A DNA stretch of 64,000 nucleotides from Pseudoclavibacter sp. Marseille-Q3772. Lineage in GTDB: Bacteria; Actinomycetota; Actinomycetes; Actinomycetales; Microbacteriaceae. The position numbers and the translations under genes were made by a program. Below are positions 42,985 through 52,033 of this stretch, in pieces (the first letter of the stretch is position 1; every line of letters starts with the position of its first letter). The notes beneath the pieces were generated by a model. The model was not told where the DNA came from, did no database searches, and saw nothing but the letters and a program-made list of their open reading frames with translations. Where the stretch lies: positions 1,860,001-1,924,000 of the forward strand of contig NZ_OU745391.1 in NCBI RefSeq assembly GCF_916618895.1, read 5' to 3'.

Positions 42985-44154
42985 ATGGATAACGCGGTAG
43001 CTATTTGGTTGGGCATTGCAATTGGCCTGGTTGCAGGTCTTGCAATCATCGCTACCGTGCGTTGGTATTTGCGCGCCAAAGCGAATCGTGAATTGATCGG
43101 TAAACCGCTGATTCCGGAAGGTGTGGAAGACCTGCTAACAACCCTGCCGCAGACCGCAATCATCGTCGATTCCTCGTATAACGTGCTGCGCGCATCCGAG
43201 AAAGCCTACGACTCCGGGCTTGTGGTGAAACCCGATGTGCTTGCTGCATCGATGCGGCCGCTGGTCGACGGAACGCTGAACAACGGCAACCCGCACGAGT
43301 CTCAGATCACGGTCTTGCGTGGGCCCTTTGGGTCGACCGAGCTCCACTTCCGAGTTCGGGTGTCGATCATGGATGGGGGATACGCGCTGGTGCTGGCGAA
43401 CGACATTACCGAGTCCGCTCGCGTAGAAGCGGTGCGACGCGATTTTGTTGCCAACGTATCGCACGAGCTCAAGACGCCGATCGGCGCGATTACCCTGCTC
43501 GCGGAGGCAGTAAAAGAGGCCGCAGATGATGTTGAGCAGGTGCAGTACTTTGCCGATCGGATGCTGGTGGAAAGTGATCGGCTCGCGCGGCTAACGCGTG
43601 AGCTGATCGATCTGAGTCGTCTGCAGGCGATGGATACCCTCGAGGAAGCGGAGGACGTGCGGGTTCGCGGGGTGTTGGAACAGGCTATTGAACTGAACCG
43701 TGTACTCGCCGAGAACAAAGACATCGAAGTGCAGCTCAAGGCTGGCGACGACCTTGCAGTATGGGGTGATGAGAGCCTGCTACTGATGTGCTTCCAGAAC
43801 CTCATTACGAATGCGATCACGTACTCGCCGGAGGGCTCTCATGTGGGCATCGGAGCTCGCAGAGTGAACGACATTGTGGAGATCTCCGTCGCGGATCGCG
43901 GTATCGGTATCTCAGAGGCAGATCGCGGGCGTATTTTCGAACGGTTCTACCGCGTCGACTCTGCTCGTTCACGTAACACCGGCGGCACCGGTCTGGGGTT
44001 GAGCATCGTGCGACACGTCATCCAAAACCACGGCGGCGAGATTCAAGTGTGGTCGAAACTCGGCGCAGGGTCGACGTTCACGGTGCGCCTCCAGGCGGCA
44101 GACTCTCGAGTGACCGGACCCGCAGCCAATGAACATGATCGCGAGAGCGACTAG
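42985..44154 (+). CDS. senX3: SenX3-like phosphate sensor histidine kinase
   Basis: The open frame begins earlier but the ATG encoding MDNAVAIWLG puts the single membrane helix (5-27) at the N-terminus, as in SenX3, giving 389 residues. A PAS-like region at 50-145 is followed by His160 in FVANVSHELKTPIG, then N-box NLITNAITYSPEGS and GTGLGLSIVRHV. TATCGT lies eight bases upstream. It is followed by regX3 and divergent from phoU. It should phosphorylate RegX3 under phosphate limitation. Confidence 0.93.
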   Translation: MDNAVAIWLGIAIGLVAGLAIIATVRWYLRAKANRELIGKPLIPEGVEDLLTTLPQTAIIVDSSYNVLRASEKAYDSGLVVKPDVLAASMRPLVDGTLNNGNPHESQITVLRGPFGSTELHFRVRVSIMDGGYALVLANDITESARVEAVRRDFVANVSHELKTPIGAITLLAEAVKEAADDVEQVQYFADRMLVESDRLARLTRELIDLSRLQAMDTLEEAEDVRVRGVLEQAIELNRVLAENKDIEVQLKAGDDLAVWGDESLLLMCFQNLITNAITYSPEGSHVGIGARRVNDIVEISVADRGIGISEADRGRIFERFYRVDSARSRNTGGTGLGLSIVRHVIQNHGGEIQVWSKLGAGSTFTVRLQAADSRVTGPAANEHDRESD

Positions 44155-44171
44155 CGGCCGCGTCGATGCGG

Positions 44172-44189
44172 GTTAACGTTGCGTTTCCC
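44172..44189 (+). promoter_or_regulatory. PHO-box-like direct repeat upstream of regX3
   Basis: GTTAACG-N4-GTTTCCC gives two units with an 11-base period, each matching five of seven positions of the GTTCACC unit. It ends 21 bases before the regX3 start, suggesting autoregulation. Confidence 0.4.
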
Positions 44190-44210
44190 TCCCGTATGCA
44201 CAATGGAGGG

Positions 44211-44894
44211 GTGACTCGTATCTTGATCGTTGAAGATGAATCCTCCCTGCATGAACCGCTGGCGTTCCTGCTGAAGCGCGAAGGGTATGAAACAGCCGTC
44301 GCGGAGAACGGGCTCGACGCAGTTGAGCAGTTCGAACGAGATGGTGCCGATCTCGTCCTGCTCGACCTCATGCTGCCGGAGATGCCCGGTACCGAGGTTT
44401 GCAAACGGATCCGTGCGATCTCAAACGTGCCGATCATCATGCTGACCGCTAAGGATTCAGAGGTTGACATCATCGTTGGCTTGGAACTCGGCGCAGACGA
44501 TTACGTCACCAAGCCCTATTCCACGCGTGAGTTGCTTGCGCGAGTGCGTGCGGTGTTGCGTCGCAGCGAGCAGGATGAAGAAGACGAGGACGATGGAATC
44601 GTGCAAGTCGGCGATATCCGGATGGATATCGATCGCCACACCGTACTCGTGCGCGGAACGCTCACGCAGATGCCGCTGAAGGAGTTCGAACTGCTCGAGT
44701 ACCTGATGCGCAATGCTGGCCGCGTCCTGACCCGCAGCCAGCTGATCGATCGTGTCTGGGGTCCTGACTACTACGGTGACACCAAGACGCTTGACGTGCA
44801 CATTAAACGCATCCGCTCGCGTATTGAAGAAGCTCCCTCGTCGCCGCGATTGCTGGTGACAGTGCGTGGTCTTGGCTACCGATTCGAGGCATAA
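44211..44894 (+). CDS. regX3: RegX3-like OmpR-family response regulator
   Basis: Start at GTG encoding MTRILIVEDE, 227 residues; a CACAAT box ends six bases upstream, and GGAGGG abuts the codon. Longer starts at 44166 or 44196 are possible. The receiver has Asp52 in LLDLMLPEMPG, then MLTAKDSE and YVTKPYS. The winged helix ends with TLDVHIKRIRSRIEE and VRGLGYRFEA. It controls phosphate-starvation genes, likely including pstS here. Confidence 0.94.
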   Translation: MTRILIVEDESSLHEPLAFLLKREGYETAVAENGLDAVEQFERDGADLVLLDLMLPEMPGTEVCKRIRAISNVPIIMLTAKDSEVDIIVGLELGADDYVTKPYSTRELLARVRAVLRRSEQDEEDEDDGIVQVGDIRMDIDRHTVLVRGTLTQMPLKEFELLEYLMRNAGRVLTRSQLIDRVWGPDYYGDTKTLDVHIKRIRSRIEEAPSSPRLLVTVRGLGYRFEA

Positions 44895-44920
44895 CGCAGG
44901 CGCCTAACGCTGTTGGACAA

Positions 44921-44960
44921 ATAAGTTCGGCCCCGTCCAAGTGGACGGGGCCGAACTTAT
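44921..44960. terminator. Bidirectional terminator after regX3
   Basis: An 18-bp perfect stem, ATAAGTTCGGCCCCGTCC with its complement, around loop AAGT. It lies between convergent regX3 and the LpqE-like lipoprotein gene. Confidence 0.85.
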
Positions 44961-45008
44961 AGCTTCGTGTTGCGGTCGGCTAAGTAGCTCGGTCGCAGCG
45001 CCTATCTA

Positions 45009-45608
45009 TTATTCGACAGGGGCTGCTTCCTCCTCGCCCTCCTCGGGAACGGTGCTCTCAGCCGGAGTCTTCGCCGGTTCCGGAGTCGCGGTCGGCTCAG
45101 GCATTGGCACCAGCGTCTGGTATTCCTCGAGGATGTGCTTGGCATCGTCATCGCCGAGCACCGGAACTGCCTTGTCGTCCACCGTAACGGTCTGCGTGCT
45201 GCCCTGTGCATCCGTAAACGTGGCCGTGAACACCGGGGTTACGGTCGAGCCGGTGGGGAAGTCGCCGCTAACGATGTTCGGCCCCGCTTCGCCGAAACCG
45301 AACTGCGATGCGGCACCCTTCGAGCTGTGGGTGAGTTCAGCGGTGCTGGATGAGCCATCGAACGTGATTTCGACCTTGGCGTCCTCGCTGGTGCGGTTCA
45401 CTGCGGTGTACACGAGGTTGGCCTGCTTGCCCTCACCATCGGTGATCAGCAGCACGTTCCGCAGGGCGATATCGCCCAGTTCAACGCTCACGCCATCGCT
45501 GGCGTCGTACTTCATGGTAGTGCGCTGCGGGCTGATCATGTTGCAACCGGCGAGCCCGGCGCTTAGTGCGACGGCGAGCGCGGCTGCGGCAACGGCGCGA
45601 ATCTTCAC
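45009..45608 (-). CDS. LpqE-like lipoprotein next to carD
   Basis: The start is the GTG encoding MKIRAVAAAAL, because GGAGG lies eight bases upstream; longer frames lack a site. 199 residues: signal ending in LAGC with Cys22 lipidated, a beta-rich body resembling mycobacterial LpqE (a small copper-linked family), and a tail rich in Pro, Glu and Thr ending in EEGEEEAAPVE. Mycobacterial lpqE lies beside carD in the same divergent way. Function is not established here. Confidence 0.75.
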   Translation of the reverse strand: MKIRAVAAAALAVALSAGLAGCNMISPQRTTMKYDASDGVSVELGDIALRNVLLITDGEGKQANLVYTAVNRTSEDAKVEITFDGSSSTAELTHSSKGAASQFGFGEAGPNIVSGDFPTGSTVTPVFTATFTDAQGSTQTVTVDDKAVPVLGDDDAKHILEEYQTLVPMPEPTATPEPAKTPAESTVPEEGEEEAAPVE

Positions 45609-45801
45609 TGCGATGGCCTCCATATACGTGCGAATCAATCTGTTCGCGAAGCTTATGCTCCGGTAAGCCTAGCCGATTGGCGTGCTGCTTTGCTTACTTC
45701 GCGTGCGCGTGGCACGTTGAGGCGCTGCATCGTAGCACTAATGCATGGTAAAGTAGGACATCTTGGTGAGAAACTGGTGAGCCAGGAAGGGGCCTGCATC
45801 A

Positions 45802-46284
45802 ATGAATCTTGAGGTCGGCGAGACAGTCGTATACCCGCACCACGGGGCCGCGACGATCGAAGAGATCAAGAAGCGCGTTATCAAGGGCGAAGAACGCACA
45901 TACTTGAAGCTCAATGTTTCGCAGGGCGATCTCACCATTGAGGTGCCCGCAGAAAACGTTGAACTGGTCGGAGTGCGTGATGTCATCGACGAACAGGGCC
46001 TCGACGAGGTATTTGATGTGCTGCGTGCACCAATCACCGAAGAGCCAACGAACTGGTCGCGACGCTACAAGTCGAACCAGGAGAAGCTCGCCTCCGGTGA
46101 TGTCATTAAGGTTTCCGAGGTCGTGCGCGATCTGTGGCGCCGCGACCAAGACAAGGGCCTTTCTGCCGGCGAGAAGCGGATGCTCGCGAAGGCACGGCAG
46201 GTACTGGTCAGCGAGTTGGCGCTCGCGGAGTCGATCGATGAAGACGCCGCGAACGAGCGCCTCGACGGTGTCCTCGCCAGCTAG
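45802..46284 (+). CDS. carD: CarD transcription regulator
   Basis: 160 residues, the standard CarD length. The N-terminal RNA-polymerase-interaction domain begins [20 protein letters not shown]. The C-terminal helical DNA-binding domain has [19 protein letters not shown] and the conserved tryptophan in VVRDLWRRD. CarD stabilises open promoter complexes and is essential in mycobacteria. AGGAAGGGG precedes the start. ispDF follows six bases later, as in Mycobacterium. Confidence 0.96.
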   Translation: MNLEVGETVVYPHHGAATIEEIKKRVIKGEERTYLKLNVSQGDLTIEVPAENVELVGVRDVIDEQGLDEVFDVLRAPITEEPTNWSRRYKSNQEKLASGDVIKVSEVVRDLWRRDQDKGLSAGEKRMLAKARQVLVSELALAESIDEDAANERLDGVLAS

Positions 46285-46290
46285 CGTGCG

Positions 46291-47487
46291 ATGACCTGCA
46301 CCGGCATCGTTATCGGAGCCGCGGGCAGCGGAACCCGTCTTGGGCGAAACATGCCCAAAGCATTCGTGCCGGTGGCGGGGGAGACCATGCTTGCCCGTTC
46401 CCTTCGCGGGCTGAGTGACCTGCCCGGAGCAATCGCGGTGGTGGTTGCCGTACCCCCGGGCGACGAACACGTAAACCGACAGGCTGAGGAAGCACTCGCA
46501 TCCCTTGCCGACCTGCTCGGCGAGCGGCTGGTACACGCAACAACCATTGCTGGCGGGCAAACGCGATTTGATTCGGTGCGCGCCGCACTGCAAGCGCTGC
46601 CGGAGGCCTGCGATGTGGTGCTCGTGCACGATGCGGCGCGAGCGCTCACTCCGCCAGAGCTATTCGTTCGAGTTGCGCAGGCAGTGCGCGAGTACGACTG
46701 CGGCGTTGTGCCGGTGCTCCCGGTTGTCGACACCGTGAAAACGGTCGACGATACCGGCACCGTTGTGGCGACTCCGGACCGAGCGACCCTGCGCGCTGCC
46801 CAGACACCACAGGGCTTCCCAGCCGCTTCGCTCCGTGCCGCATACGAGGCAGGACAATCCACAGCCACCGATGACGCAGCAACCTATGCGGCCAACGGCG
46901 GCAGTGTGCGCACTGTGACGGGTGATCCGCTGGCGTTTAAGATCACCACCCCGCAAGACCTAGAACGAGCAGAGCGCCTGATGAACGACACACCCGCCGC
47001 ATCCGCACTGCCCGAAATTCGCGTCGGCATCGGTACAGACATTCACGCATTCGACGCGGCGGCTCCGTGCTGGTTAGCGGGTATCCACTTTCCGCACGAG
47101 CCGGGACTATCGGGCCATAGCGATGGGGATGCGGCAGCACACGCTCTCGTAGACGCGCTACTGTCGGCTGCAGGGCTGGGCGATATCGGCACGCTCTTCG
47201 GAACTGACGACCCGCAGTTCGCCGGCGCTCGCGGGAGCGTCTTCCTCACCGTCACGCGTGAGCGATTGGCACAGGCAGGATGGCAGATTCAGAACGCCGC
47301 CGTGCAGGTCGTGTGTCGACGCCCCAGGTTCGGTGCACGCGCCGCCGAGGCTTCCAGTGTGCTCAGTCAGCTTGTCGGCGCCCCAGTATCGGTATCCGCA
47401 ACGACCAGCGACGGGCTCGGATTCATGGCGGATACCACCGACGGCGGTGTGTTTGCATTCGCGACCGCCTGCCTGCGCCGCGGCTAA
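46291..47487 (+). CDS. ispDF: Bifunctional IspD-IspF isoprenoid enzyme
   Basis: 398 residues with two fused MEP-pathway enzymes. IspD (about 1-230): the nucleotide-binding GAAGSGTRLGRNMPKAFVPV, then AGGQTRFDSV and VHDAARALTP. IspF (about 240-398): VGIGTDIHAFDAA with metal ligands Asp and His, LSGHSDGDAAAHALVDALL, and the C-terminal TTSDGLGFM. It makes CDP-methylerythritol and later the cyclodiphosphate. Mycobacterium has separate ispD and ispF at the same place. No IspE is linked, as usual for this fusion. Confidence 0.95.
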   Translation: MTCTGIVIGAAGSGTRLGRNMPKAFVPVAGETMLARSLRGLSDLPGAIAVVVAVPPGDEHVNRQAEEALASLADLLGERLVHATTIAGGQTRFDSVRAALQALPEACDVVLVHDAARALTPPELFVRVAQAVREYDCGVVPVLPVVDTVKTVDDTGTVVATPDRATLRAAQTPQGFPAASLRAAYEAGQSTATDDAATYAANGGSVRTVTGDPLAFKITTPQDLERAERLMNDTPAASALPEIRVGIGTDIHAFDAAAPCWLAGIHFPHEPGLSGHSDGDAAAHALVDALLSAAGLGDIGTLFGTDDPQFAGARGSVFLTVTRERLAQAGWQIQNAAVQVVCRRPRFGARAAEASSVLSQLVGAPVSVSATTSDGLGFMADTTDGGVFAFATACLRRG

Positions 47488-47559
47488 GTACCACCTGCCA
47501 GCCGCATCCGAACCGAGCGCATCCAAACCGCGCCTTCGCCGAAGATGCACGAGCGCAAT

Positions 47560-47565
47560 TAGACT
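47560..47565 (+). promoter_or_regulatory. -10 box of the cysS promoter
   Basis: TAGACT ends seven bases before GTG 47573, suggesting a leaderless transcript separate from ispDF. Confidence 0.5.
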
Positions 47566-47572
47566 TGCTGGC

Positions 47573-48979
47573 GTGATGCAACGCCTCTATGACACTCGTG
47601 CCCAGTCTCTGGTCGATTTCGTTCCCGGTACTCCCGGTTGCGTATCGATGTATGTGTGCGGGCCCACCGTGCAATCGGGGCCGCACCTCGGACACCTGCG
47701 TTCGGCATTGGTCTACGACCAGATGCGCCGCTGGTTCTCGCACGAAGGGATGCGAGTCACACTCGTGCGGAACGTCACCGATATCGACGATAAGACGCTC
47801 GCGAATGCGACCGAACACGAACCCTGGTGGGCGCTTGCATACCGGGTTGAACGAGAGTTTGCGCAGGTGTATTCAGCGCTGCGCATCCTGCCGCCGACCT
47901 ATGAACCGCGCGCGACCGGCGCGATCCCAGAAATGCTCGAACTGATTCAGCGACTGCTTGATCGAGGGCACGCCTACGCGGCCGATGACGGCAGTGGTGA
48001 TGTGTACTTCGACACTGCGAGCTGGCCAGACTACGGTGCGTTGACCCACCAGCGTGTGGAGGATATGGCGGCTGCCGTCGATGGCTCGATGCGCGCGAAG
48101 CGCAACCCCACGGATTTTGCACTGTGGAAGGGTCAGAAGGCGGGCGAACCGGACTCTGCTGCGTGGGACTCGCCGTGGGGTAGAGGGCGGCCGGGCTGGC
48201 ATATTGAATGCTCGGCAATGTCCACCAAGTACCTGGGCTCCTCCTTCGACATTCACGGTGGTGGTCGTGATCTACGGTTCCCACACCACGAGAATGAGCT
48301 GGCACAATCGGCGGCCGCGGGCGACGGTTTCGCACAGTACTGGATCCACAACGGGTTGGTATCGCTCGGTGGAACCAAGATGTCCAAGTCGGTCGGAAAC
48401 ATCATTTCTGCGACCGAGCTGGTGATGACCCGCAGGCCGATCATCGTGCGTTACCTCTTAGGCACCGGGCACTACCGTTCAACTGTCGAAGCCGGGGACA
48501 ACGCCTATCAGGAAGCCGAGGCCGCCTTTTCGCGGATCGAAACGTTCTTCGAACGGGCGCAGCGCTCACTGGGTGAAATCGAGCCGGCAGCGCGCGTGCC
48601 GGAGGCATTCGCCGAGTACATGCGTGACGGTTTTGCCGTGCCGCAGGCCGTTGCGCTCATCCACGAAACGGTGACACGAGGCAACCAGGCCCTGGACGCA
48701 AACGACGAGGCGGCTGCACGAGAGGCCGTGGCTCATGCTCGCGTCATGCTCGATGTGCTTGGTCTTGACCCGCTCGCATCCGAATGGCGTGATGAAGAGG
48801 GCGACGAGAGCGCGCTGAAGCCTGCGATGGATGCGCTCGTGCGCGACCTGCTCGAACAGCGAGCACAGGCACGAGCCGACAAAGACTGGGCTACCGCTGA
48901 CCGCATCCGCGATACCCTCACCGCGGCCGGAATCACTATTGAAGACACCCCCCAGGGATCTCATTGGAGCGTGAACTAA
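47573..48979 (+). CDS. cysS: Cysteinyl-tRNA synthetase
   Basis: GTG 47573 or ATG 47576 begins the protein (468 or 467 residues); a longer frame has 105 implausible residues. The class I signatures are [10 protein letters not shown] (HIGH) and [10 protein letters not shown] (KMSKS). The zinc-site cysteine is in MYVCGPTV with further ligands in WHIECSAMS and [11 protein letters not shown]. It charges tRNA-Cys. Full-length and not the shorter MshC paralogue. One base separates it from the downstream methyltransferase gene. Confidence 0.96.
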   Translation: MMQRLYDTRAQSLVDFVPGTPGCVSMYVCGPTVQSGPHLGHLRSALVYDQMRRWFSHEGMRVTLVRNVTDIDDKTLANATEHEPWWALAYRVEREFAQVYSALRILPPTYEPRATGAIPEMLELIQRLLDRGHAYAADDGSGDVYFDTASWPDYGALTHQRVEDMAAAVDGSMRAKRNPTDFALWKGQKAGEPDSAAWDSPWGRGRPGWHIECSAMSTKYLGSSFDIHGGGRDLRFPHHENELAQSAAAGDGFAQYWIHNGLVSLGGTKMSKSVGNIISATELVMTRRPIIVRYLLGTGHYRSTVEAGDNAYQEAEAAFSRIETFFERAQRSLGEIEPAARVPEAFAEYMRDGFAVPQAVALIHETVTRGNQALDANDEAAAREAVAHARVMLDVLGLDPLASEWRDEEGDESALKPAMDALVRDLLEQRAQARADKDWATADRIRDTLTAAGITIEDTPQGSHWSVN

Positions 48980-49957
48980 ATGAGCAGCTCACCCGCACAC
49001 GGCCGGCCCGGCGCTATTCGTAAAAAGAAGAAGGGGCCGGCGAAGGGCACCGGTGGCCACGGGCGCAAGGCGCTCGCGGGTCGCGGCCCGACGCCGAAGG
49101 CTGAAGATCGTCACTGGGCGAAGCAGCGACGCCGCAAACAGGCTGCAGCCGGTAGCCGGCCGCAGCAGCGTCAGTCGCAGCGTCGCCGCTCCGGTGGAGT
49201 GCCCAGCGATGTTGAATTGGTGACCGGTCGCAATGCGGCGCTGGAGGCGCTGCGCGCCGGAATGCCGGCAACAACGGTATATGTGGCCTCGGGTATCGAC
49301 GTTGACGACCGTGTCAAGGAGGTCATTCAGATCGCCGCGAAACGGCAGATCCCCATGTTGGAGATCACCCGTCCGGAGATGGACCGCATGGTGCCATTTG
49401 ATGCCGTGCATCAGGGCATCACGGTGAAAGTGCCGCCGTATGAATACGCCGACCCGATCGAACTGCTTGAACAGGTGGTTTCTCGCGGTGAACGGCCACT
49501 GTTTGTGGCATTGGATGGGATCACCGATCCGCGTAACCTCGGCGCAATTATTCGTTCGGTTGCCGCGTTTGGCGGCCACGGCGTGATCGTGCCGCAGCGA
49601 CGCGCCGCCGGAGTCACCGCATCCGCATGGCGTACCTCCGCGGGAGCGGCGGCGAGACTGCCGGTTGCATTGGCCACGAACCTCACGAATACGATCAAGC
49701 AGCTCAAGCAGCAGGGGCTGTTCGTTATCGGTCTTGACGGTGACGGCGACGTGACCCTCCCAGGGCTCGAACTCGCCGATCAGCCGATCGTGGTCGTAGT
49801 CGGTTCAGAGGGCAAGGGGATCTCGCGGCTGGTTGCCGAGCACTGCGATGAGATTGTGTCGATCCCGATCGATGGTGCAACCGAGTCGCTGAACGCCGGA
49901 ATCGCGGCCTCGATTACCTGTTACGAAATCGCCAAGCTGCGGGCTGCAGCGCAGTAG
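48980..49957 (+). CDS. SpoU/TrmH-family RNA 2'-O-methyltransferase (RlmB-like)
   Basis: 325 residues. The first 75 are a basic, low-complexity extension rich in Arg, Lys and Gln. Then come an L30e-like substrate-binding domain (VTGRNAALEALRAGMPATTVY) and the SPOUT domain with DGITDPRNLGAIIRSVAAFGG, VGSEGKGISRL and SIPIDGATESLNAGIAAS, the knot that binds S-adenosylmethionine. Probably methylates 23S rRNA G2251 like RlmB. The gene order cysS then SpoU methylase matches Mycobacterium. Confidence 0.92.
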   Translation: MSSSPAHGRPGAIRKKKKGPAKGTGGHGRKALAGRGPTPKAEDRHWAKQRRRKQAAAGSRPQQRQSQRRRSGGVPSDVELVTGRNAALEALRAGMPATTVYVASGIDVDDRVKEVIQIAAKRQIPMLEITRPEMDRMVPFDAVHQGITVKVPPYEYADPIELLEQVVSRGERPLFVALDGITDPRNLGAIIRSVAAFGGHGVIVPQRRAAGVTASAWRTSAGAAARLPVALATNLTNTIKQLKQQGLFVIGLDGDGDVTLPGLELADQPIVVVVGSEGKGISRLVAEHCDEIVSIPIDGATESLNAGIAASITCYEIAKLRAAAQ

Positions 49958-49969
49958 TCGCAATTACCG

Positions 49970-50968
49970 CTACGTTGTCTCGGAAGTAGCGGGGAAGCGG
50001 TGCAGGCGCTCGGTATTTGGCTGTAGCCGGATGCGGTCGCCAGCCTGTGGATGCTCGCGGCCGTCCACGCGCGCGACGATCGGTATCTGCTCGCCTGCGA
50101 TAGTGGCGGTGGTGTGCAAGTAGCCATCGCTGCCGAGCTCTTCGACGAACTCCACCACGGCATCAAAACCGGGTGCGTCGGCTGCGACGAGACGGAGGTC
50201 TTCGGCGCGGACGCCGATGCGTGCGTCGCCTTCCGTCCAGAAGTTCATTGCCGGAGTGCCGATGAACGAAGCAACGAACTCGTTGGCGGGGGAGTCGTAC
50301 AGTTCCTGCGGGGTGCCGAGCTGCTGCAACTTGCCATCTTGCAGGATGGCGATGCGGTGCCCCATCGTCATGGCTTCGGTCTGGTCGTGCGTGACATACA
50401 CCGTGGTGGTGCCGAGGCGGCGCTGTAGGGATGCGATCTGAGCGCGGGTGTGCACGCGCAGTTTCGCGTCGAGGTTCGACAGTGGTTCGTCCATGAGGAA
50501 TACGCGTGGTTCGCGGACGATGGCCCGGCCCATCGCCACGCGTTGACGCTGGCCACCAGAGAGCTCGCCGGGTCGGCGATCCAGCAGCTGCTCGAGGTCG
50601 AGTAGGCGGGCTGCTTCCTGAACCTTTGCGGCGCGATCCGATTTGGAGACGCCTCGGGTTTTCAGCCCGAACCCCATGTTCTGCGCCACGGTCATGTGTG
50701 GGTAGAGCGCGTAGTTCTGGAACACCATGGCGATATCCCGGTCGCGAGGCGCCACATTGGTGATGTTCTCGTCGCCGATATAGATCTCGCCCTCATCCAC
50801 CGGCTCAAGCCCTGCGAGCATGCGCAGGGTCGTGGTCTTCCCGCATCCGGACGGCCCCACTAACACCAAAAACTCGCCATCTTCAATCTCAAGGTCGAGT
50901 GATTCGACAGCGTTGCGTTCGGCATCGGGGTAGCGACGGGTCACACCGGAAAAGGTAACTGCGGCCAT
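49970..50968 (-). CDS. MsiK/UgpC-type sugar ABC transporter ATP-binding protein
   Basis: The start is the ATG encoding MAAVTFSGVTRRYPD, giving 332 residues; a longer frame adds 17. Walker A GPSGCGKTT, signature LSGGQRQRVAMGRAIVREP, Walker B LMDEPLSNLDAKLR, and H-loop VTHDQTEAMTMG are followed by a C-terminal TOBE/MalK regulatory domain. No permease or binding protein is nearby, so it is an orphan. Such ATPases (MsiK in Streptomyces) are known to serve several sugar importers. Confidence 0.9.
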   Translation of the reverse strand: MAAVTFSGVTRRYPDAERNAVESLDLEIEDGEFLVLVGPSGCGKTTTLRMLAGLEPVDEGEIYIGDENITNVAPRDRDIAMVFQNYALYPHMTVAQNMGFGLKTRGVSKSDRAAKVQEAARLLDLEQLLDRRPGELSGGQRQRVAMGRAIVREPRVFLMDEPLSNLDAKLRVHTRAQIASLQRRLGTTTVYVTHDQTEAMTMGHRIAILQDGKLQQLGTPQELYDSPANEFVASFIGTPAMNFWTEGDARIGVRAEDLRLVAADAPGFDAVVEFVEELGSDGYLHTTATIAGEQIPIVARVDGREHPQAGDRIRLQPNTERLHRFPATSETT

Positions 50969-51078
50969 GTCGATCAATGCTAGTGGTGCGCGGCTGGATG
51001 CGGCGACCCACGGGGTCATGAGAGGTGCTTCAGGTGGATGAAATGGCGTTGATGGTGCGCTCGTCGCGCAGAACCGCG

Positions 51079-51084
51079 TAGTAT
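51079..51084 (+). promoter_or_regulatory. -10 box of tRNA-Thr
   Basis: TAGTAT ends nine bases before the tRNA 5' end. No clear -35 was seen at proper spacing. Confidence 0.4.
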
Positions 51085-51093
51085 GTCTTCGTT

Positions 51094-51166
51094 GCCGACT
51101 TAGCTCAGCTGGCAGAGCAGCTGTCTTGTAAACAGCAGGTCACCGGTTCGATCCCGGTAGTCGGCT
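51094..51166 (+). tRNA. tRNA-Thr (anticodon UGU)
   Basis: Acceptor GCCGACT/AGTCGGC, D-stem GCTC/GAGC, anticodon stem GCTGT/ACAGC with loop CTTGTAA giving TGT, and T-arm ACCGG-TTCGATC-CCGGT all pair. The discriminator is T and no CCA is encoded. Confidence 0.95.
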
Positions 51167-51201
51167 CTCAGTACAACTTCAAACCGCGCGGTATGCAAGG
51201 G

Positions 51202-51615
51202 CTACTGCTCGGGTGTTTCTTGCGGAACGAATTTGAGGCAGACCGAGTTCATGCAGTAGCGGTCGCCGGTAGGGGTGCCGAATCCGTCCGGGAAAACGTG
51301 CCCCAGGTGCGAACCGCATCGAGCGCAGCGCACCTCGACGCGCTTGTATCCGGTTGTGAAGTCATCGTGGTATTCGACCGCTTCTTCGCGCAGCGGCTCC
51401 CAAAAACTTGGCCAACCGCATCCGGCATCGAACTTCGCGCCGGCTCGAAACAGTTCGTTATCGCAGGCGCGGCAGTGGTAGGTTCCCGGACGCGCTTCAT
51501 CCAGCAGCTCCCCGGTAAAGGGGTGCTCGGTGCCAGCCTGTCGCAACACCTCGTATTCGAGGGGGTTGAGTAGCTCGCGCCACTGCAGATCGCTGCGCTG
51601 GATCTCGTAACTCAT
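51202..51615 (-). CDS. msrB: Peptide methionine-R-sulfoxide reductase
   Basis: The ATG encoding MSYEIQRSDLQ has a GGAGG site; a long upstream extension in frame is not credible. The 137-residue protein has two zinc CXXC pairs (CRACDNELF and CARCGSHLGH), the GCGWPSFWEP block, and the catalytic cysteine in GDRYCMNSVCLKF. It repairs the R form of oxidised methionine using thioredoxin. Confidence 0.95.
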   Translation of the reverse strand: MSYEIQRSDLQWRELLNPLEYEVLRQAGTEHPFTGELLDEARPGTYHCRACDNELFRAGAKFDAGCGWPSFWEPLREEAVEYHDDFTTGYKRVEVRCARCGSHLGHVFPDGFGTPTGDRYCMNSVCLKFVPQETPEQ

Positions 51616-51736
51616 ATTGCCTCCGACCTCGGTGATGCGAATGTTGGCAAGCATACGCGCGCCACATGGAATGCGATCGCAACGGCCGTAAACTTCGGAC
51701 ACAGCAATCGCAGTAGTCAGGGGAGAGGAGACGCGG

Positions 51737-52015
51737 ATGCATAGCACGGCTGCAGCGTCGACGCACTCCACGGCCCAACTCGGAGACGAAGACATCCGGA
51801 TTCTCGAGTTTGAGCAGGAGTATCCTCGGCACAGTGTGCACAAAGAAGCACGTATTCGGCGACAATTTGGGTATTCGAGTGCCCGTTACTATCAAATTCT
51901 CGGTACGCTCATTGAGTCACCAGCCGCACTCATCGCGTACCCAATGCTGGTGAATCGCCTGCGCAGAGTTCGAGATGAACGACGCGAGCGGCGTAACCGT
52001 CCGGTTGCGGACTGA
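51737..52015 (+). CDS. DUF3263 protein
   Basis: 92 residues behind a GGAGAGGAG site. EDIRILEFEQEYPRHSVHKE, RRQFGYSSARYYQILG and a basic C-terminus are as in the actinobacterial DUF3263 group. The middle looks like a helix-turn-helix, so DNA binding is possible. It is followed by a LytR_C protein, a pairing common in actinobacteria, and is divergent from msrB. Confidence 0.82.
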   Translation: MHSTAAASTHSTAQLGDEDIRILEFEQEYPRHSVHKEARIRRQFGYSSARYYQILGTLIESPAALIAYPMLVNRLRRVRDERRERRNRPVAD

Positions 52016-52033
52016 CCCAATAGAGAGACCATT

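Noticed and set aside
47258..47572. N-terminal extension of cysteinyl-tRNA synthetase
   Set aside because: It runs through ispDF in another frame; TAGACT just before GTG 47573 marks the true start.
50506..50763. Plus-strand small ORF over the sugar ATPase
   Set aside because: Antisense shadow in Arg/Pro-rich frame with no start signal.
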